Shown here: one piece after another, positions 28,531-38,272 of the stretch | How the letters are laid out: each line of letters starts with the position of its first letter | Position numbering within the stretch: position 1 is the stretch's first letter | Origin: Rhizobiales bacterium 62-17 | Lineage (GTDB): Bacteria > Pseudomonadota > Alphaproteobacteria > Rhizobiales > Beijerinckiaceae | Reading direction: 5' to 3' | NCBI GenBank assembly: GCA_001898965.1 | Contig: MKVW01000001.1 | Coordinates: forward strand, 680,317-744,316 | DNA: 64,000 nucleotides | Notes under the pieces: model-generated | The model's input: the letters and a program-made list of their open reading frames with translations, nothing else | The model's database searches: none | What the model was told of the DNA's origin: nothing | Translations under genes and position numbers: made by a program

Positions 28531-29330
28531 AAATTCATCCGAGCGCCGTCGTTGAAGATGGTGCAAAGCTTGGCGCGGACGTGCGCGTCGGCCCCTTCTG
28601 CCACGTCGGGCCGAATGTCGAACTGGGCGATGGTGTCGAACTCGTCTCCCACGTGGTCGTCCACGGCCGTACCAAGATCGGCGCACGCACGCGCCTGTTC
28701 CCCTTTGCTTCCATCGGCCATCAGCCGCAGGATCTCAAATACGAAGGCGAGCCCTCGACGCTGACCATCGGCAGCGATTGCCTGATCCGCGAAGGCGTAA
28801 CGATGAATCCCGGCACCAAGGGCGGCGGGATGGAAACGGTTATCGGCGACAAATGCGCGTTCCTCGCCAATTCGCATGTGGGCCATGACTGCCGGCTCGG
28901 CAGTTCGATCGTCCTGTCGAACAACGTCATGCTGGCCGGCCACGTACGCATGGGCGATTTCGTGATCTGCGGCGGTGGCGCGGCGATCATTCAGTTCTCG
29001 CGCATCGGCTCGCATGCGTTCGTCGGCGGTCTGTCCGGCGTCGAGAACGATCTCATTCCTTATGGCCTGGCCATGGGCAATCGCGCTTATCTCGCTGGCC
29101 TCAATCTGGTCGGCCTGCGGCGGCGCGGTTTCTCGCGCGAGGAAATTCACGATCTGAGGCGCGCCTATCGCCTGCTGTTCGCGGCCGAAGGCACGTTGAA
29201 GGAGCGGGTCGAGGATGTGGCGGCGGAATTCGCCAGCCATCCGCAGGTGCACGAAATCCTCGATTTCATTCGCGACGGTGGCGACCGCTCGATCTGCATG
29301 CCGCGCCTGTCGACCAACGGCGAGGCTTAG
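28527..29330 (+). CDS. lpxA: UDP-N-acetylglucosamine O-acyltransferase
   Basis: The first lipid A enzyme. It is a trimeric left-handed beta-helix protein with hexapeptide repeats from residue 2 ([14 protein letters not shown]) and the LpxA hallmark [12 protein letters not shown]. The catalytic His is in ANSHVGHDC. The C-terminal helical domain contains [15 protein letters not shown]. The length is 267 residues. The ATGA overlap with fabZ and the three-base gap to lpxB show a tight operon. Confidence 0.97.
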   Translation: MKIHPSAVVEDGAKLGADVRVGPFCHVGPNVELGDGVELVSHVVVHGRTKIGARTRLFPFASIGHQPQDLKYEGEPSTLTIGSDCLIREGVTMNPGTKGGGMETVIGDKCAFLANSHVGHDCRLGSSIVLSNNVMLAGHVRMGDFVICGGGAAIIQFSRIGSHAFVGGLSGVENDLIPYGLAMGNRAYLAGLNLVGLRRRGFSREEIHDLRRAYRLLFAAEGTLKERVEDVAAEFASHPQVHEILDFIRDGGDRSICMPRLSTNGEA

Positions 29331-29333
29331 AGC

Positions 29334-30503
29334 TTGGCGGCGCGGCCGCTCGATGTGTTCATGATCGCCGGCGAGCAGTCCGGCGATATGCTCGGCGCCG
29401 AGCTCATCCGCGCGCTGGCGCGCCTCAATCCAGGCACGACCTTTCAAGGTGTCGGTGGCTTTGCCATGAGCAAGGCCGGCTTGCCGAGCCTCTTTCCGAT
29501 GGCCGACATCGCCGTGATGGGCTTTTTGCCCGTGATCGCGCATCTGCCGACGCTGCTGCGGCGCATCGATGAAACGGCGAAGGCGGTCATCGCGGCGCGG
29601 CCGGATGTGCTCGTCATCATCGACAGCCCGGACTTTACCCATCGCGTGGCACGGCGCGTGCGCAAGGCACTGCCGCATTTGCCCATTGTCGATTATGTCA
29701 GCCCCACCGTCTGGGCCTGGCGGCCGGGGCGGGCGCCTGCGATGCGCGCCTATGTCGATCATGTGCTGGCTTTGTTGCCGTTCGAACCGCAGGCGCATGA
29801 ACGCCTCGGCGGCCCGGCTTGCACCTACGTCGGCCATCCGCTGATCGAGCGCCTGGATGATCTGTTGCCGACCGCCGATGACGTGCGCCGCAGGGCCGCA
29901 CCGCCGGCTGTGCTGGTCGTTCTGCCGGGGTCGCGGCGATCTGAAATCGGCAATCTGCTTAAACTGTTTGGCGAGACCGTCGATCTCCTCGCGCGCGACA
30001 AGCCCGATCTGCAGATCGTCCTGCCGACGGTGGCGCATGTCGAGGCCATGGTGCGGGCAGGGGTGGCGAACTGGCCGATCGCGCCGCGCGTCGTCATGGA
30101 CGAAGCGGAGAAATTCGCCGCCTTCCGCAGTGCGCGCGCGGCGCTGGCGGCCTCTGGCACCGTCACTTTGGAACTGGCGCTGGCGCAAGTTCCAACGGTT
30201 GTCGCCTACAAAGTGTCGAAGATCGAGGAAGTGATCGCGCGCCAGCTCGTCACCACCGATCATATCGCGCTGCCGAACATCATTCTCGGCGAACGCCTGA
30301 TGCCGGAACTGATCCAGAGTGCCGCCACCGCGACGGCGCTCGCCATGGACGTTGCCGACATCATGCAGGATGGTCCGTCACGTCAGCGGCAATTGGATGG
30401 ATTGGAGCGTTTGGCCGCGGCCATGCAACTGCCGGGGCATCAGCGGCCGAGCGAAGCGGCCGCGCAGACCATTCTCGATGTCGTGAGCAAGCCGAGCGTT
30501 TAA
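29334..30503 (+). CDS. lpxB: Lipid-A-disaccharide synthase
   Basis: A GT19 glycosyltransferase joining lipid X and UDP-diacylglucosamine. Motifs: FMIAGEQSGDMLGAELI, VGGFAMSKAGL, DSPDFTHRVARRVR, YVSPTVWAWRPGRA, TYVGHPLIERL and VVLPGSRRSEIGNLLKLF. TTG at 29334, three bases after lpxA with GAGG upstream, is the only reasonable start. In many Rhizobiales lpxI lies between lpxA and lpxB; here there is no room for it. The stop overlaps the convergent MmgE/PrpD gene by a few bases. Confidence 0.95.
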   Translation: MAARPLDVFMIAGEQSGDMLGAELIRALARLNPGTTFQGVGGFAMSKAGLPSLFPMADIAVMGFLPVIAHLPTLLRRIDETAKAVIAARPDVLVIIDSPDFTHRVARRVRKALPHLPIVDYVSPTVWAWRPGRAPAMRAYVDHVLALLPFEPQAHERLGGPACTYVGHPLIERLDDLLPTADDVRRRAAPPAVLVVLPGSRRSEIGNLLKLFGETVDLLARDKPDLQIVLPTVAHVEAMVRAGVANWPIAPRVVMDEAEKFAAFRSARAALAASGTVTLELALAQVPTVVAYKVSKIEEVIARQLVTTDHIALPNIILGERLMPELIQSAATATALAMDVADIMQDGPSRQRQLDGLERLAAAMQLPGHQRPSEAAAQTILDVVSKPSV

Positions 30504-31777
30504 GATGCGAACAGCTGGTTGATGTCGGCCAGCGTGTCCATCGCCAAGGCTTTGTCGATGAATGCCGCGATGTGCGGTTCCGACCAGACGGCGCCGGCGC
30601 AAACGCGGAATTTCGCGGTGATCTCGTCGCGCGTCGTCAAGCGACGGACAGGGCCAAGCGGCTCTTCCAGCTCTCGTCCGTTCGCCAGCGTGAGGCGGAC
30701 CGATTTCATGCCGGGTACATCGTCAATGCGTCCCATGAGATCGACGATCACCGGATCGATCAGTGCTTCTTCGCTGATCGTGTGGAGCGCGACGCCGTGC
30801 GTGATGGCGAGCGCGATCAGAAAGCGGGCGGAGAAAGGCGCCGCGTCGAGATCATCAGGCCGATCGCGGACGAGCGAGCCGCGCTTCAAGTCGGTCGCCA
30901 GCCGCACGATATCCGCAGCCGCGATGTCGTGTCGGCGCAGGCAGCTCGTGATGGCATCAAGCGCCGGCGCGATCGGCGTGCACACCGGCATCACCTTGAT
31001 CTTCGTCGGCTGGTCGAGAATGAGCGGGCTTTTCAGCAAATCTTGAAGGGCACCATGCGCCGGTGCCGTCGTTAGGGATGCAAGCCAGCCGTCTTCAGCG
31101 TCGAACATGTCGGCATCGGCGGTAAAGCCGTCACGCGCCAGAAGCGCCGCTTCGAGGCCGGAGCGCGCCGCGTGGCCGGAGTGGAGTGCCTTCGTCATCG
31201 TGCCGAGATGGCGGCGATAACCGCTGCTTGAAGCCGTAGCGATGCTGAGCGCCATGCGGGCTCTGCCTGCGTCGAGTGCGAGCAGGCGCGCACCGCAAAG
31301 CGCGGCCGCCAGCGGCCCGACATGGCCAATATGCCAGAGGCCGCGTTGGCCAAGAGCCGGAGCGATCGCTTCGCGCAAGCGCGATGCGATCTCGAAAGCG
31401 ACGATGAAAGCAGCCAGGAAATCCGCGCCGGAGAGCGACATTTTCTCGGCCATGGCAAGGGCTGCCGGCAATGCCACTGTCGCCACATGGCTGCCTTCGT
31501 CGAAATCCACCGCATTGGCGAGAATGCCATTGGCCTGCGCGGCTTCCAGCATGCCGACACGAACGTCGCCGCCAGCGAGACTGGATTCGTTGAGCGCTCG
31601 CGTGCGCAATGCCTGGTCATGTGCGATCCGGCCGATCGGGTGCGGCACGGCTGCGAGCATGGCGCCGCAGGTGTCGAGGACGAGCAGACGGGCGCGATCG
31701 CGAGCGCTATCGCTGGCCTGTTGCAAGGCGAAGTGCAAGGCAAAATCGATGAGCTGCCCGGCATGATCCGTCGGCAT
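30500..31777 (-). CDS. MmgE/PrpD family protein
   Basis: A member of the family that includes 2-methylcitrate dehydratase PrpD, cis-aconitate decarboxylase and iminodisuccinate epimerase. Visible family traits are NAVDFDEGSHVATVALPAALA, AFIVAFEIASRLREA and GHVGPLAAALCGARL, and the second-domain KVMPVCTPIAPALDA. ATG 31777 is chosen because GAGG lies upstream. It is 425 residues. It lies directly before the gltA terminator on the same strand, so it probably has its own promoter or reads through from gltA. The substrate is unknown. Confidence 0.85.
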   Translation of the reverse strand: MPTDHAGQLIDFALHFALQQASDSARDRARLLVLDTCGAMLAAVPHPIGRIAHDQALRTRALNESSLAGGDVRVGMLEAAQANGILANAVDFDEGSHVATVALPAALAMAEKMSLSGADFLAAFIVAFEIASRLREAIAPALGQRGLWHIGHVGPLAAALCGARLLALDAGRARMALSIATASSSGYRRHLGTMTKALHSGHAARSGLEAALLARDGFTADADMFDAEDGWLASLTTAPAHGALQDLLKSPLILDQPTKIKVMPVCTPIAPALDAITSCLRRHDIAAADIVRLATDLKRGSLVRDRPDDLDAAPFSARFLIALAITHGVALHTISEEALIDPVIVDLMGRIDDVPGMKSVRLTLANGRELEEPLGPVRRLTTRDEITAKFRVCAGAVWSEPHIAAFIDKALAMDTLADINQLFAS

Positions 31778-31828
31778 GATGTCCTCGTGCGTTCCTCTCG
31801 TTGCCGGCAGCATCGTCGTATCAGGCGC

Positions 31829-31859
31829 AAAAGAAAAGGGCCGCCTTGGGGGCGGCCCT
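31829..31859 (-). terminator. Intrinsic terminator of gltA
   Basis: A perfect 9-base stem (31837-31845 with 31851-31859, AGGGCCGCC arm), loop TTGGG on the plus strand, is followed on the minus strand by TTTCTTTTG. Confidence 0.85.
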
Positions 31860-31880
31860 GATCCGTTGGGATGGCTGCGA

Positions 31881-33167
31881 TCAGCGCTTGCCGATCGGCG
31901 TGTAGTCGCGCTTGGCGGCGCCGGTGTAGAGCTGGCGCGGACGGCCGATCTTGGAGCTCGGATCCTCGATCATTTCCTTCCACTGGGCGACCCAGCCCAC
32001 CGTACGGGCGACGGCGAAGAGCACGGTGAACATCGACACCGGGAAGCCCATCGCCTTCAGGGTGATGCCCGAATAGAAGTCGACGTTCGGATAGAGCTTG
32101 CGCTCGATGAAATATTCGTCGCTGAGCGCGATGCGCTCGAGTTCCATAGCGACGTCGAGCAGCGGGTCGTCCTTAATGCCGAGTTCGCGCAGCACTTCAT
32201 GGCAGGTCTTCTGCATGATCTTGGCGCGCGGATCGTAGTTCTTGTAGACGCGATGACCGAAGCCCATCAGGCGGGTGTGGTCCTTCTTGTCCTTCACGCG
32301 CTGCACGAATTCGGGGATCTTATCGACCGTGCCGATTTCGGCGAGCATGGCCAGCGCCGCTTCGTTGGCGCCACCGTGCGCCGGGCCCCACAGGCAGGCG
32401 ATGCCGGCGGCGATACAGGCGAACGGATTGGCGCCCGAAGAGCCGGCGAGACGCACCGTCGAGGTCGAAGCGTTCTGCTCGTGGTCCGCATGCAGGATGA
32501 AGATGCGGTCTAGGGCGCGCGCGATGATCGGGTTGACCTTGTAGTCCTCGCATGGAACGGCGTAGCACATGTGCAGGAAGTTCGACGTGTAATCGAGGTC
32601 GTTCTTCGGGAACACAAACGGCTGGCCGATCGAATATTTATAGGCCATAGCCGCGATCGTCGGGATCTTGGCGACCAGACGCATCGAAGCGATCATGCGC
32701 TGATGCGGATCGGTGATGTCAGCGGAGTCCGGATAGAAGGCGGCCATCGCACCGACGGTGCCGACCATGACGGCCATCGGATGCGCATCGCGGCGGAAGC
32801 CGGAGAAGAAACGCGACATCTGTTCATGCACCATCGTGTGGCGCGTCACGCGATAGTCGAAATCGGATTTCTGCGCCGCGGTCGGCAGTTCCCCGTACAG
32901 CAGCAGGTAGCAGGTCTCGAGGAAGTCGCCATGTTCGGCAAGCTGTTCGATCGGATAGCCACGATACCGCAGAATGCCGGCGTCGCCATCGATATAGGTG
33001 ATCTTCGACTCGCAGCTCGCGGTCGACATGAAACCCGGATCGTACGTGAAGACGTTAGCCTGTCCGTAGAGCTTGGCGATGTCGACGACTTCCGGTCCCT
33101 CAGTGCCGCCGCGCATGGGCATATCATAGGTATTATTGCCGATTGTGATCGTCGCGGTCTTGCTCAT
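31881..33167 (-). CDS. gltA: Citrate synthase
   Basis: It condenses acetyl-CoA and oxaloacetate, the entry of the TCA cycle. The type II hexameric form is indicated by [24 protein letters not shown]. The catalytic residues are in [12 protein letters not shown] and [15 protein letters not shown], and an aspartate in [11 protein letters not shown] 33167 (AAGG upstream) is preferred to the ATG five codons earlier, which lacks a ribosome binding site. The length is 428 residues. A strong terminator follows. Confidence 0.97.
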   Translation of the reverse strand: MSKTATITIGNNTYDMPMRGGTEGPEVVDIAKLYGQANVFTYDPGFMSTASCESKITYIDGDAGILRYRGYPIEQLAEHGDFLETCYLLLYGELPTAAQKSDFDYRVTRHTMVHEQMSRFFSGFRRDAHPMAVMVGTVGAMAAFYPDSADITDPHQRMIASMRLVAKIPTIAAMAYKYSIGQPFVFPKNDLDYTSNFLHMCYAVPCEDYKVNPIIARALDRIFILHADHEQNASTSTVRLAGSSGANPFACIAAGIACLWGPAHGGANEAALAMLAEIGTVDKIPEFVQRVKDKKDHTRLMGFGHRVYKNYDPRAKIMQKTCHEVLRELGIKDDPLLDVAMELERIALSDEYFIERKLYPNVDFYSGITLKAMGFPVSMFTVLFAVARTVGWVAQWKEMIEDPSSKIGRPRQLYTGAAKRDYTPIGKR

Positions 33168-33464
33168 ATTTACGGCCTTCATGATGTGTGCCGGAGGCCC
33201 GGAATAGGGCGCCAGCGTGAGGGAAGGTTTTCCACAACCGGGCGTGTGCTAACGCATCGGCGGGCAGCATTCAAGTCTGACCAAAAGATGGCGCCGCACA
33301 GTCAGAAAATTCAATAAAAGCAGCGATATATTACAGTTTAAAACGGCTCGACCTAGGCTGCCGAATGGCTGTTATCGCCAATGTGAATGGCCCGCTTTGC
33401 ACCGGACGGTTTAGCCGGCGCGAAGCACTGCCTTATTTTGAGGCGATCGTGCCATATCGCGTTT
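33168..33464. other. Intergenic region between gltA and the repeat downstream of gltX
   Basis: No gene is supported. It must hold the gltA promoter; an AT-rich block (33303-33345) would be a candidate. A short plus-strand frame running into the repeat is considered chance. Confidence 0.35.
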
Positions 33465-33549
33465 CGCGGTTTGACTTTGGTCAAACGCGACAAAGACCCG
33501 GCAGAACCAAGATCCTGGACAAAATTGCGTTTCGGTCGAAACGCAATTT
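33465..33549 (-). repeat. Bipartite palindromic repeat, copy 3
   Basis: Palindrome A pairs 33522-33533 with 33538-33549 perfectly (AAATTGCGTTTC arm). Palindrome B pairs 33469-33475 with 33480-33486 (GTTTGAC arm). Read on the minus strand, A comes first, three bases after the gltX stop, matching the gene-relative orientation of copies 1 and 2. Confidence 0.8.
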
Positions 33550-33552
33550 GCT

Positions 33553-35001
33553 CTAGTTGAGCGCTGCCAGACGTGCCTGATCATCGAGGCGGCCGAGCGC
33601 TTCCTCGCGTCCCAGCACCACCAGAACCTCGAAAATGCCGGGCGATGTCAGCCGTCCGGTGAGCGCCGCGCGCAGGGGTTGCGCGATCTGGCCGAGCTTC
33701 GCGCCGGTTTCTTCCGCATAGGCGCGCACGATCGCTTCTGTCGCCTGTGCCGTCCATTCGCTGGCTTGTGCAAGGCGCGGCGTCAGTGCGGCAAGATGCG
33801 CGCGTCCGCCATTCTCCAGGGCGACGGTCGCTTTCTCATCAGTCGCCAGCGGGCGCTGCGCGAACAGGAAGCCGCCGCCGTCGATCAGATCGTTGAGCGT
33901 CTTGGCGCGCTCCTTCAGGCCGGGCATGGCGGCCAGCAAGCGGGCGCGCAGCGGCGCATCGAGACGCGCGGCCAGCGCCGGACCGTCCTTGAGGAAAGGC
34001 AGAGTGGTGATCAGCGTGTCGAGCAATTCCGCATCGGGCATGGCACGCAGATAGTGGCCGTTGAGATTTTCCAGCTTAGCATAGTCGAAACGGGCCGGCG
34101 ATCGACCGATCTGCGGCAGGTCGAAAGTCTGGATCATTTCGTCGGTCGAGAAAATTTCCTGGTCGCCATGGCTCCAGCCGAGGCGCACGAGATAATTGCG
34201 CAGCGCCGTCGGCAGATAACCCATGGCACGATAGGCATCGACGCCAAGCGCACCGTGCCGCTTCGACAATTTGGCGCCGTCCGGCCCATGGATCAGCGGG
34301 ATGTGCGCGAAGATCGGCGTCTGCCAGCCCATGGCCTGATAGATATGCGCCTGCCGCGCCGCATTGGTGAGATGATCGTCGCCGCGGATCACGTGGGTTA
34401 CGCCCGCATCGTGATCATCGACAACGACAGCCAGCATATAGGTCGGCGTGCCGTCGGAGCGCAGCAACACCAGATCGTCGAGATCCTTGTTGGGGAAGAC
34501 CACCTTGCCCTGCACTTTGTCGTCGATGACGGTATCGCCCTCGGTCGGCGCCTTCAGGCGGATCACCGGCTTGACGCCGGCCGCTTCCATGGCCGCGACA
34601 TCACCAGCCGCACGATCGCGCCAGCGGCCATCGTAGCGGGTCTGGCGCTTCTCGGCGCGCGCCTTCTCGCGCATCTCCTCGAGTTCTTGCTGGGTGGCGA
34701 AGCATTTGTAGGCTTTGCCCTCGCGCAGGAGCTGGTGCGCCACTTCGGCGTGGCGGTTGGCGCGGGCGAACTGATAGATCACGTCGCCGTCCCAGGAGAG
34801 GCCGAGCCAGGACAGGCCATCGATAATCGCCGTGATGGCGGCCTCGGTCGAACGTTCGCGATCCGTGTCCTCGATCCGCAGCAGCATCTTGCCGCCGAAA
34901 TGGCGCGCATAGAGCCAATTGAACAAAGCCGTACGCGCTCCGCCGATATGGAGGAAGCCGGTCGGGGAGGGGGCGAACCGGGTGACGACGGGATCGGACA
35001 T
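33553..35001 (-). CDS. gltX: Glutamyl-tRNA synthetase
   Basis: A class I aminoacyl-tRNA synthetase for Glu. It has the HIGH-type motif in [17 protein letters not shown] at the N-terminus and the KMSKS-type motif KLSKRHG. The anticodon-binding helical domain forms the C-terminal third. The length is 482 residues. ATG 35001 (MSDPVVTRF) gives the usual short leader; upstream in-frame starts exist. It diverges from comEC. Confidence 0.96.
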   Translation of the reverse strand: MSDPVVTRFAPSPTGFLHIGGARTALFNWLYARHFGGKMLLRIEDTDRERSTEAAITAIIDGLSWLGLSWDGDVIYQFARANRHAEVAHQLLREGKAYKCFATQQELEEMREKARAEKRQTRYDGRWRDRAAGDVAAMEAAGVKPVIRLKAPTEGDTVIDDKVQGKVVFPNKDLDDLVLLRSDGTPTYMLAVVVDDHDAGVTHVIRGDDHLTNAARQAHIYQAMGWQTPIFAHIPLIHGPDGAKLSKRHGALGVDAYRAMGYLPTALRNYLVRLGWSHGDQEIFSTDEMIQTFDLPQIGRSPARFDYAKLENLNGHYLRAMPDAELLDTLITTLPFLKDGPALAARLDAPLRARLLAAMPGLKERAKTLNDLIDGGGFLFAQRPLATDEKATVALENGGRAHLAALTPRLAQASEWTAQATEAIVRAYAEETGAKLGQIAQPLRAALTGRLTSPGIFEVLVVLGREEALGRLDDQARLAALN

Positions 35002-35159
35002 GGCTGTACTCGTATGCTTCTGATCGGACGCTGCGGACATCTCGTCCGCCGCTAAATGCCGGGCATCTATCACACAACTTGCGGCAGGAGGTAGACGGCG
35101 GGGCGTTTAAACTGTGCAATGGTCCGGGGAAAGGCATTGGGGACAGGGGCTGAGACGAG

Positions 35160-37388
35160 ATGCCGAGGGCTGGCGCCATCGCCATTGCGGAGACGACCGG
35201 CGCGCGCGCCGGTCGCATCGCGTCGCGCCCAGCTTGGCTGTCGACACGGCTCGCTGCCTGGTTCGCCGAGGAAGTGGCTGGGCGGCGGCTGTTTCCGTGG
35301 GCCGCCGTGGCTTTCGGAGCCGGCGTCGTGCTCTATTTCGCCGCCGAGCGGGAACCTTGGCTGCCGGCGCCGCTTTTCGCCACCTTGGTTTGCATGGGCC
35401 TTGCGGCATTGGCGCTGCGGCGGGAGCGTCTGGCGGCTTATCGGGCCGCCGTGGCTCTGGCCTTTCTCTTCGCCGGCTTCTCGGTCGCGGCGCTGCGCAC
35501 GCTCTGGGTGGCGGCTCCGGTGATCGAACGGCCCTGGAACGGCAAAGTCACGGGCTTCGTCGAAACCATGGATCTGCGCGAGGGCTCGGCGCGGCTGGTG
35601 CTGCGCCTGGCGAGCGCCGAAGGCCTGGCCGAGGCGGCACGGCCGCAGCGGGTGCGCGTCATTGTACGCGGCCGGCCGGATTTTACCTCCGGCGCCTCCA
35701 TCGGCCTGACCGCGCGGCTCCTGCCGCCGCCCCGGGCTTCCGAGCCGGGCGGCTACGACTTTGCCCGCGACGCCTGGTTCCAGCGGATCGGCGCGGTCGG
35801 CAACGGGGTATCACGGCCAGTGCCGGTGGCGGCGCTCGACGTGCCGTGGATGGCGAGCTTCAACGCTTGGGTGGATCGCGGCCGCAATGCGCTCACCGAG
35901 CGGATCGCTACGGCCATCGGCGGCGCCAATGGCGCCGTCGCCGCGGCTCTCGTCACCGGCAAACGAGGATTGATCCCGGAGGCCACCAACGAGGCACTGC
36001 GGGCGGCGGGCATCTATCACGTCGTCTCGATCTCCGGCTTGCACATGGTGCTGGCGGCCGGGCTGATGTTGTGGATTTTGCGCGCGCTGCTGGCGTTGTC
36101 GCCGACGATGGCGCTGACCCAGCCGATCAAGCGGTGGGCGGCAGGCTTCGCCATGGTCGGCGCGGTCGCCTACGATGTCTTCTCAGGCTCGGAAGTGGCG
36201 ACAGAGCGGGCACTGGTCATGGTGCTGATCATGCTCGGTGCCGTACTCTTCGGCCGGCCGGCATTCTCCATGCGCAATCTTGCCATCGCGGCATTGGTGG
36301 TCATGCTGCGCGAGCCCGTCACCGTGCTTGGTCCGTCCTTCCAGATGTCGTTTGCGGCGGTGGCGGCAATGATCGCCGCATTCGAGAAGCGCGGCGCCGC
36401 CGGCTTCTTCGGCATGAAACACGACGGGCCGCCGGGATTGTTGAACCGCGCAGGATTCATGGTGTGGGCCGCTGTCGTGACGACCTTGATCGCCTCTCTT
36501 GCTACCGACCCTTATGCAACTTTTCACTTCCACAGGATTTCCAGCTACGGGCTCGTCGGCAACGTTTTGGCGATCCCCTTGGTCGAATTTGTCGTCATGC
36601 CGTTCGGGGCGCTGGGGTTGCTCGCCTCGGCTTTTGGGCTCGACGGTCCCTGCTGGTGGGTCATGGGGCTGGGCGTGAGCGGCATGATGATCGTCGCCGA
36701 ATGGGTCGCGGGCCTGGCGGGCTCGACGCGCATGATCCCGGCTTTTGGCGCGGGCGCTTTGCTGCTGATGACGCTGGGTCTGTTGTGGATCACCCTGTGG
36801 CAGACGCCGCTGCGCTGGTTGGGCGTGCCTTTTGCCGTGGCCGGCGCGGCTTTGGCGCTGACGAGCGCACGGCCTGATCTGATGATCGATCGGCAGGGTG
36901 GCACCCTGGCTTATCGCGCCGCCGATGGCCGTCTCGCGGTGCTCAATGCGCGCGGCAATTTCTTCGGCGTTTCGCAATGGCTGACGGCCGATGCCGATGC
37001 GCGCCCGGCGCGCGATCCCGCTTTGCAGGGCAATGGTCTGTGCGATGTCGGCGGTTGCACGGGCACGTTGCGGGATGGGCGCGTCATTGCCCTCATCCTC
37101 GATCCCCGCAATGTCGCCGAGGATTGCTCGCGTGCCGATATCGTCGTCACGCGCTTGTGGCTCAACGGCACCTGCAAAGGGCCATCGCTCATCGTCGATG
37201 GCGAACATCTGTTGAAATATGGCGCCAGCGAATTCCGTTTTTCCGCCACGGGCACCGCATCCTTGCGCAGTGCCCGCGCACCACAGCTCGACCGGCCATG
37301 GTCGCCTGCGCCGCGCATTCTCGTGCAGAACGATCCGCCTGTCGCGGCTTCCTCATCCCCTCAAGAGGAGACCTATGAGCCGCAATGA
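35160..37388 (+). CDS. comEC: ComEC/Rec2 family DNA-uptake channel protein
   Basis: A polytopic inner-membrane protein of the competence channel family. It has an N-terminal DUF4131-like region (residues ~40-200) and a competence core with the hallmark HVVSISGLHMVLAAG near residue 289. Many helices follow to about residue 575. The C-terminal ~150 residues lack a metallo-beta-lactamase HxHxDH motif and instead hold a Cys-containing segment (CDVGGCTGTLRDG). Whether this strain is transformable cannot be told. The start is uncertain; ATG 35160 is used. It is convergent with lexA. Confidence 0.88.
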   Translation: MPRAGAIAIAETTGARAGRIASRPAWLSTRLAAWFAEEVAGRRLFPWAAVAFGAGVVLYFAAEREPWLPAPLFATLVCMGLAALALRRERLAAYRAAVALAFLFAGFSVAALRTLWVAAPVIERPWNGKVTGFVETMDLREGSARLVLRLASAEGLAEAARPQRVRVIVRGRPDFTSGASIGLTARLLPPPRASEPGGYDFARDAWFQRIGAVGNGVSRPVPVAALDVPWMASFNAWVDRGRNALTERIATAIGGANGAVAAALVTGKRGLIPEATNEALRAAGIYHVVSISGLHMVLAAGLMLWILRALLALSPTMALTQPIKRWAAGFAMVGAVAYDVFSGSEVATERALVMVLIMLGAVLFGRPAFSMRNLAIAALVVMLREPVTVLGPSFQMSFAAVAAMIAAFEKRGAAGFFGMKHDGPPGLLNRAGFMVWAAVVTTLIASLATDPYATFHFHRISSYGLVGNVLAIPLVEFVVMPFGALGLLASAFGLDGPCWWVMGLGVSGMMIVAEWVAGLAGSTRMIPAFGAGALLLMTLGLLWITLWQTPLRWLGVPFAVAGAALALTSARPDLMIDRQGGTLAYRAADGRLAVLNARGNFFGVSQWLTADADARPARDPALQGNGLCDVGGCTGTLRDGRVIALILDPRNVAEDCSRADIVVTRLWLNGTCKGPSLIVDGEHLLKYGASEFRFSATGTASLRSARAPQLDRPWSPAPRILVQNDPPVAASSSPQEETYEPQ

Positions 37389-37397
37389 ACCGGTGGT

Positions 37398-38102
37398 TCA
37401 GTAGCGGCGGAGCAGGCTGACGAGCTTGCCTTGGATGCGGACGCGGTCGGGTCCGAAAATCCGGGTTTCATAGGCCGGATTGGCCGCTTCGAGCGCGATC
37501 GAAGCGCCGCGCCGGCGCAGCCGCTTCAACGTCGCTTCCTCGTCGTCGATCAAAGCCACGACGATGTCGCCGGAATCGGCCGTGTCCTGCTTGCGGATGA
37601 TCACCGTATCGGTGTCGAGAATGCCGGCCTCGATCATCGAGTCGCCGCGCACTTCCAGAGCGAAGTGATCGCCCGAGGCGAGGAAATCCGGCGGTACGGA
37701 AATGGTGTGGCTGCGCGACTGGATCGCAGAGATCGGCGTGCCGGCGGCAATGCGGCCCATGACGGGGATCGAAATCGGCGGCACGAAATCATCGGAAACG
37801 GGTGTAACGGGTGCCCGGACCTTGCCGAGATTGCCTTCGATCACCGCCGGCGAGAAGCGACCGCCACGCGGGCCGGCCGGCACGGAAGCTTCCGGCAGTT
37901 TCAGCACTTCAAGCGCGCGGGCGCGATTGGGCAGGCGGCGGATGAAGCCACGCTCCTCCAGCGCCATGATGAGACGATGGATGCCCGACTTGGAACGCAA
38001 GTCGAGCGCATCCTTCATCTCATCGAAGGACGGGGGTACGCCGGCTTCCTTGAGCCGTTCGTTGATGAAGCGCAGGAGTTCGCTCTGCTTCTTCGTCAGC
38101 AT
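37398..38102 (-). CDS. lexA: SOS repressor LexA
   Basis: The repressor of the SOS regulon, cleaved upon RecA activation. The N-terminal winged helix is [17 protein letters not shown] and [20 protein letters not shown]. The self-cleavage site Ala-Gly is in [10 protein letters not shown], the catalytic Ser in [11 protein letters not shown] and the Lys in [12 protein letters not shown] 38102 is chosen with GAGAGGAAC upstream; the length is 234 residues. Two LexA-box sequences lie 100-140 bases upstream, as expected for autorepression. Confidence 0.96.
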   Translation of the reverse strand: MLTKKQSELLRFINERLKEAGVPPSFDEMKDALDLRSKSGIHRLIMALEERGFIRRLPNRARALEVLKLPEASVPAGPRGGRFSPAVIEGNLGKVRAPVTPVSDDFVPPISIPVMGRIAAGTPISAIQSRSHTISVPPDFLASGDHFALEVRGDSMIEAGILDTDTVIIRKQDTADSGDIVVALIDDEEATLKRLRRRGASIALEAANPAYETRIFGPDRVRIQGKLVSLLRRY

Positions 38103-38201
38103 AATGTTCCTCTCCGCCCACGCACGCTGGGCCCGCACCGCCAACTACGGCGCTCTGCCGATTCGCCCTTTGTCGGGCGCACCACCCTGTGGCGAATCGA
38201 T

Positions 38202-38216
38202 AAACAAACCATGAAC
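38202..38216. promoter_or_regulatory. LexA box 2 (one mismatch)
   Basis: Read on the minus strand the sequence is GTTC-ATGGTTT-GTTT, one base off the GTTC-N7-GTTC consensus. It is spaced 26 bases from box 1, which suggests cooperative autorepression of lexA. Confidence 0.65.
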
Positions 38217-38227
38217 AAACGATAATC

Positions 38228-38242
38228 GTTCGCGATGTGTTC
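38228..38242. promoter_or_regulatory. LexA box 1 (perfect GTTC-N7-GTTC)
   Basis: GTTC-GCGATGT-GTTC on the plus strand is an exact match to the alphaproteobacterial LexA consensus. It lies 126 bases upstream of the lexA start. Confidence 0.8.
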
Positions 38243-38272
38243 CGCAAGGGGTGGTTGGGAGGGGCTGAACCC

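Noticed and set aside
33365-33556. 63-codon plus-strand frame between gltA and gltX
   Set aside because: Its second half is the palindromic repeat and no ribosome binding site is seen.
35114-36877. Long plus-strand frame overlapping comEC in another frame
   Set aside because: Arg/Gly-rich translation typical of a shifted reading of comEC; comEC has family motifs.
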